This document shows, one piece after another, positions 4,606 through 5,637 of a stretch of 5,637 nt of DNA. This DNA is from Fibrobacteraceae bacterium (GTDB taxonomy: Bacteria > Fibrobacterota > Fibrobacteria > Fibrobacterales > Fibrobacteraceae), in NCBI GenBank assembly GCA_023231365.1, contig JALNVO010000180.1:1-5637 (forward strand), given 5' to 3'. The notes below the pieces were generated by a model that saw only the letters and a list, made by a program, of their open reading frames with translations, was not told the origin of the DNA and ran no database searches. Within the stretch, counting starts at the first letter, position 1; the number at the start of each line of letters is the position of its first letter. A program made the position numbers and the translations under genes.

Positions 4606-5051
4606 GTCTCGCCTCCGATCGCCACCCCCTGCAGCCTCAGGCAGTCGGCCATGTCTTCCGCCGTGCATCCGGCCATGGTGGCCAGCGCCGGGACCGTCAT
4701 GCCGCGAAGATATAGCCGGTGGTAGTCCCGTGGCGTCTTCGGGTCAATCACCTTTGGCTTGGTGTTGATCGGCAGCTTCCGGGTCTTCCGCCATCCATAG
4801 ACCCGCTGCGGGTTCATGCCAACCGCCTTGCCGATCTCGCTGTCGGACCAGCCGGCTCGATAAAACCGCATCCGCTGCTCCTCCTGCCGCAGCTTGTCCT
4901 TCTCCGCGTTCCGGGGCAGTCCCCACTTAAACCGCCAACCGCGGACCGTCTCAGCGTTCAGCCCCAGCTTGGCGGCGATCTCCTTGTCAGACAGCCCCTG
5001 CTTCCATGCCGCCATGCGCTGCGCTTCCTCCTGTTCAGATAGTCGCATCAT
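4602..5051 (-). CDS. Protein with three tandem HTH-like units
   Basis: The 149-aa protein contains at least two clear helix-turn-helix units of resolvase/transposase HTH_23 type: residues 19-41 (LSDKEIAAKLGLNAETVRGW) and 68-88 (WSDSEIGKAVGMNPQRVYGW). Both end in GWR and then a basic LPxN stretch. A third, weaker copy is at 117-139 (MTVPALATMAGCTAEDMADC). The repeat spacing is about 48 residues. No catalytic domain is attached, so it is likely a DNA-binding regulator or replication-associated factor of the element rather than a recombinase. The start overlaps the stop of the upstream gene (ATGA), with AGGGAGG upstream; a second ATG follows directly and could also be used. The gene ends in a four-base overlap with the 25-aa gene. 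Confidence 0.7.
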   Translation of the reverse strand: MMRLSEQEEAQRMAAWKQGLSDKEIAAKLGLNAETVRGWRFKWGLPRNAEKDKLRQEEQRMRFYRAGWSDSEIGKAVGMNPQRVYGWRKTRKLPINTKPKVIDPKTPRDYHRLYLRGMTVPALATMAGCTAEDMADCLRLQGVAIGGET

Positions 5052-5494
5052 TGTTCCTTTTCCTCCCGGTACTTCCGCAGGTCAATCACGCCGCATTTCT
5101 CGATGATTGGCACCAGCACCCGGTATGGGTAGATCTGTCTGCGGTTACTGTTGCGAGTGCCATAAGGCCTGCGGTAACGCAAAGACATGTCACTCTCGCA
5201 TTTCAGGTCTCCTTCACTGTCAATATCCAGCGTGTACCACTCTTCTAACCACTTTGCGGCCTCTCGCAAAATAGCCACCTCATCATCATTTGGCTCTGGT
5301 TTAGGTGGCTCAGTGCTCCACTTAAGCTGTCCGGTCAGGCAGCCGAAAAGGGCTTGGGCGTCCTGTTTAAACGATGTTCTGTCTCCTCTTAAGTAGTAGG
5401 ACATAACGTTGTACTCAGTCCCGTCAATCCAAATGCTGTTGCCGCGTTTCACTCCGAAGACCTCTGGCAATGTTTTACAATCATCAATTTTCAT
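5048..5494 (-). CDS. Hypothetical protein, 148 aa
   Basis: I do not recognise this protein. It is soluble-looking, with no membrane segment or signal peptide. Residues 17-36 (RGNSIWIDGTEYNVMSYYLR) look like a short beta-rich start, a proline-rich linker is at 61-69 (TEPPKPEPN), and an amphipathic helix around 72-88 (EVAILREAAKWLEEWY) contains the only strong pattern. The C-terminal third is basic and arginine-rich (RYRRPYGTRNSNRR, 106-119), which would fit nucleic acid or protein contacts. The ATG has AGAGGA a few bases upstream, overlaps the preceding gene by 11 bases and the next by four, so it is part of the same transcript as the HTH protein and the phage regulator. Confidence 0.6.
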   Translation of the reverse strand: MKIDDCKTLPEVFGVKRGNSIWIDGTEYNVMSYYLRGDRTSFKQDAQALFGCLTGQLKWSTEPPKPEPNDDEVAILREAAKWLEEWYTLDIDSEGDLKCESDMSLRYRRPYGTRNSNRRQIYPYRVLVPIIEKCGVIDLRKYREEKEQ

Positions 5495-5637
5495 CTTTCT
5501 GTCCTCTCTTTATGGCTCCTAATGTTTCCCACAAATTCGCGTCCGCCGGAAGCGCCTCCACCTGCACGACAATTCCGGGCTGCTCGTCATAAACCTTAAT
5601 CGTTGTTTCGCGGCATACCCGGCTGTCGTTCTCGAAG
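5484..5637 (-). CDS. 3' end of an unrecognised gene, cut by the window edge
   Basis: An open frame enters from the right edge and runs 50 codons to a TGA at 5486-5484, overlapping the start of the 148-aa gene by 11 bases. The visible C-terminus contains IKVYDEQPGIVVQVEALP and WETLGAIKRGQ, a strand-rich stretch followed by a short basic end. There is no recognisable motif. The overlap with a well-placed downstream start and the absence of another good frame support coding. The N-terminus lies outside the window, so its identity cannot be judged. Confidence 0.5.
   Translation of the reverse strand, partial: FENDSRVCRETTIKVYDEQPGIVVQVEALPADANLWETLGAIKRGQKDEN

Noticed and set aside
4719..5042. 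Plus-strand open frame of 107 codons opposite the HTH protein
   Set aside because: Proline- and leucine-rich composition typical of the complement of a GC-rich gene; the minus-strand frame has clear HTH repeats.

Overview
The window looks like part of a temperate phage, prophage or other integrative element of a Firmicute (Bacillota). The evidence is strong GGAGG-type ribosome binding sites, very tight gene packing on one strand, a phage-type regulator resembling the ArpU/RinA group, a multi-HTH protein and two tiny single-span membrane proteins. I cannot name the genus. All supported genes lie on the minus strand, so transcription runs from high to low coordinates.

Right block (about 4070-5637, GC-rich): the 3' end of an unrecognised gene (5484-5637), a 148-aa hypothetical protein, a 149-aa protein with three HTH-like units, a 25-aa one-helix peptide and a phage regulator. 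These genes are joined by short overlaps or small gaps. Central block (about 421-4060, visibly more AT-rich): a five-gene cassette in the order csf1 (zinc-finger Cas8-like large subunit), cas11-like small subunit, csf2 (Cas7 backbone), csf3 (Cas5) and a CysH-like PP-loop ATPase. That gene content and order is the signature of a type IV-B CRISPR-Cas system. As expected for IV-B, I see no CRISPR array, Cas1/Cas2, Cas6 or DinG helicase. Left block (1-420): a 28-aa one-helix peptide gene (DUF3789-like), then about 300 bases without a convincing gene. That stretch is rich in nested inverted repeats on the minus strand: a 9-bp hairpin, an 18-bp dyad, a closed three-way-junction-like fold, a terminator-like stem with T6, and a cloverleaf-like fold.

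How they probably work together: Csf1, Cas11, Csf2 and Csf3 should assemble into a Cascade-like ribonucleoprotein with no nuclease of its own, and the CysH-like enzyme is the conserved but unexplained partner of IV-B systems. The cassette appears to be cargo placed directly behind a phage regulator. It shares that gene's 3' end and probably depends on read-through transcription from the phage genes, because no promoter is visible in front of csf1.

The most interesting open point is the structured, possibly transcribed RNA region directly downstream of a CRISPR effector that has no array. It is a candidate, unproven, for the RNA the complex carries, or for an unrelated phage RNA.
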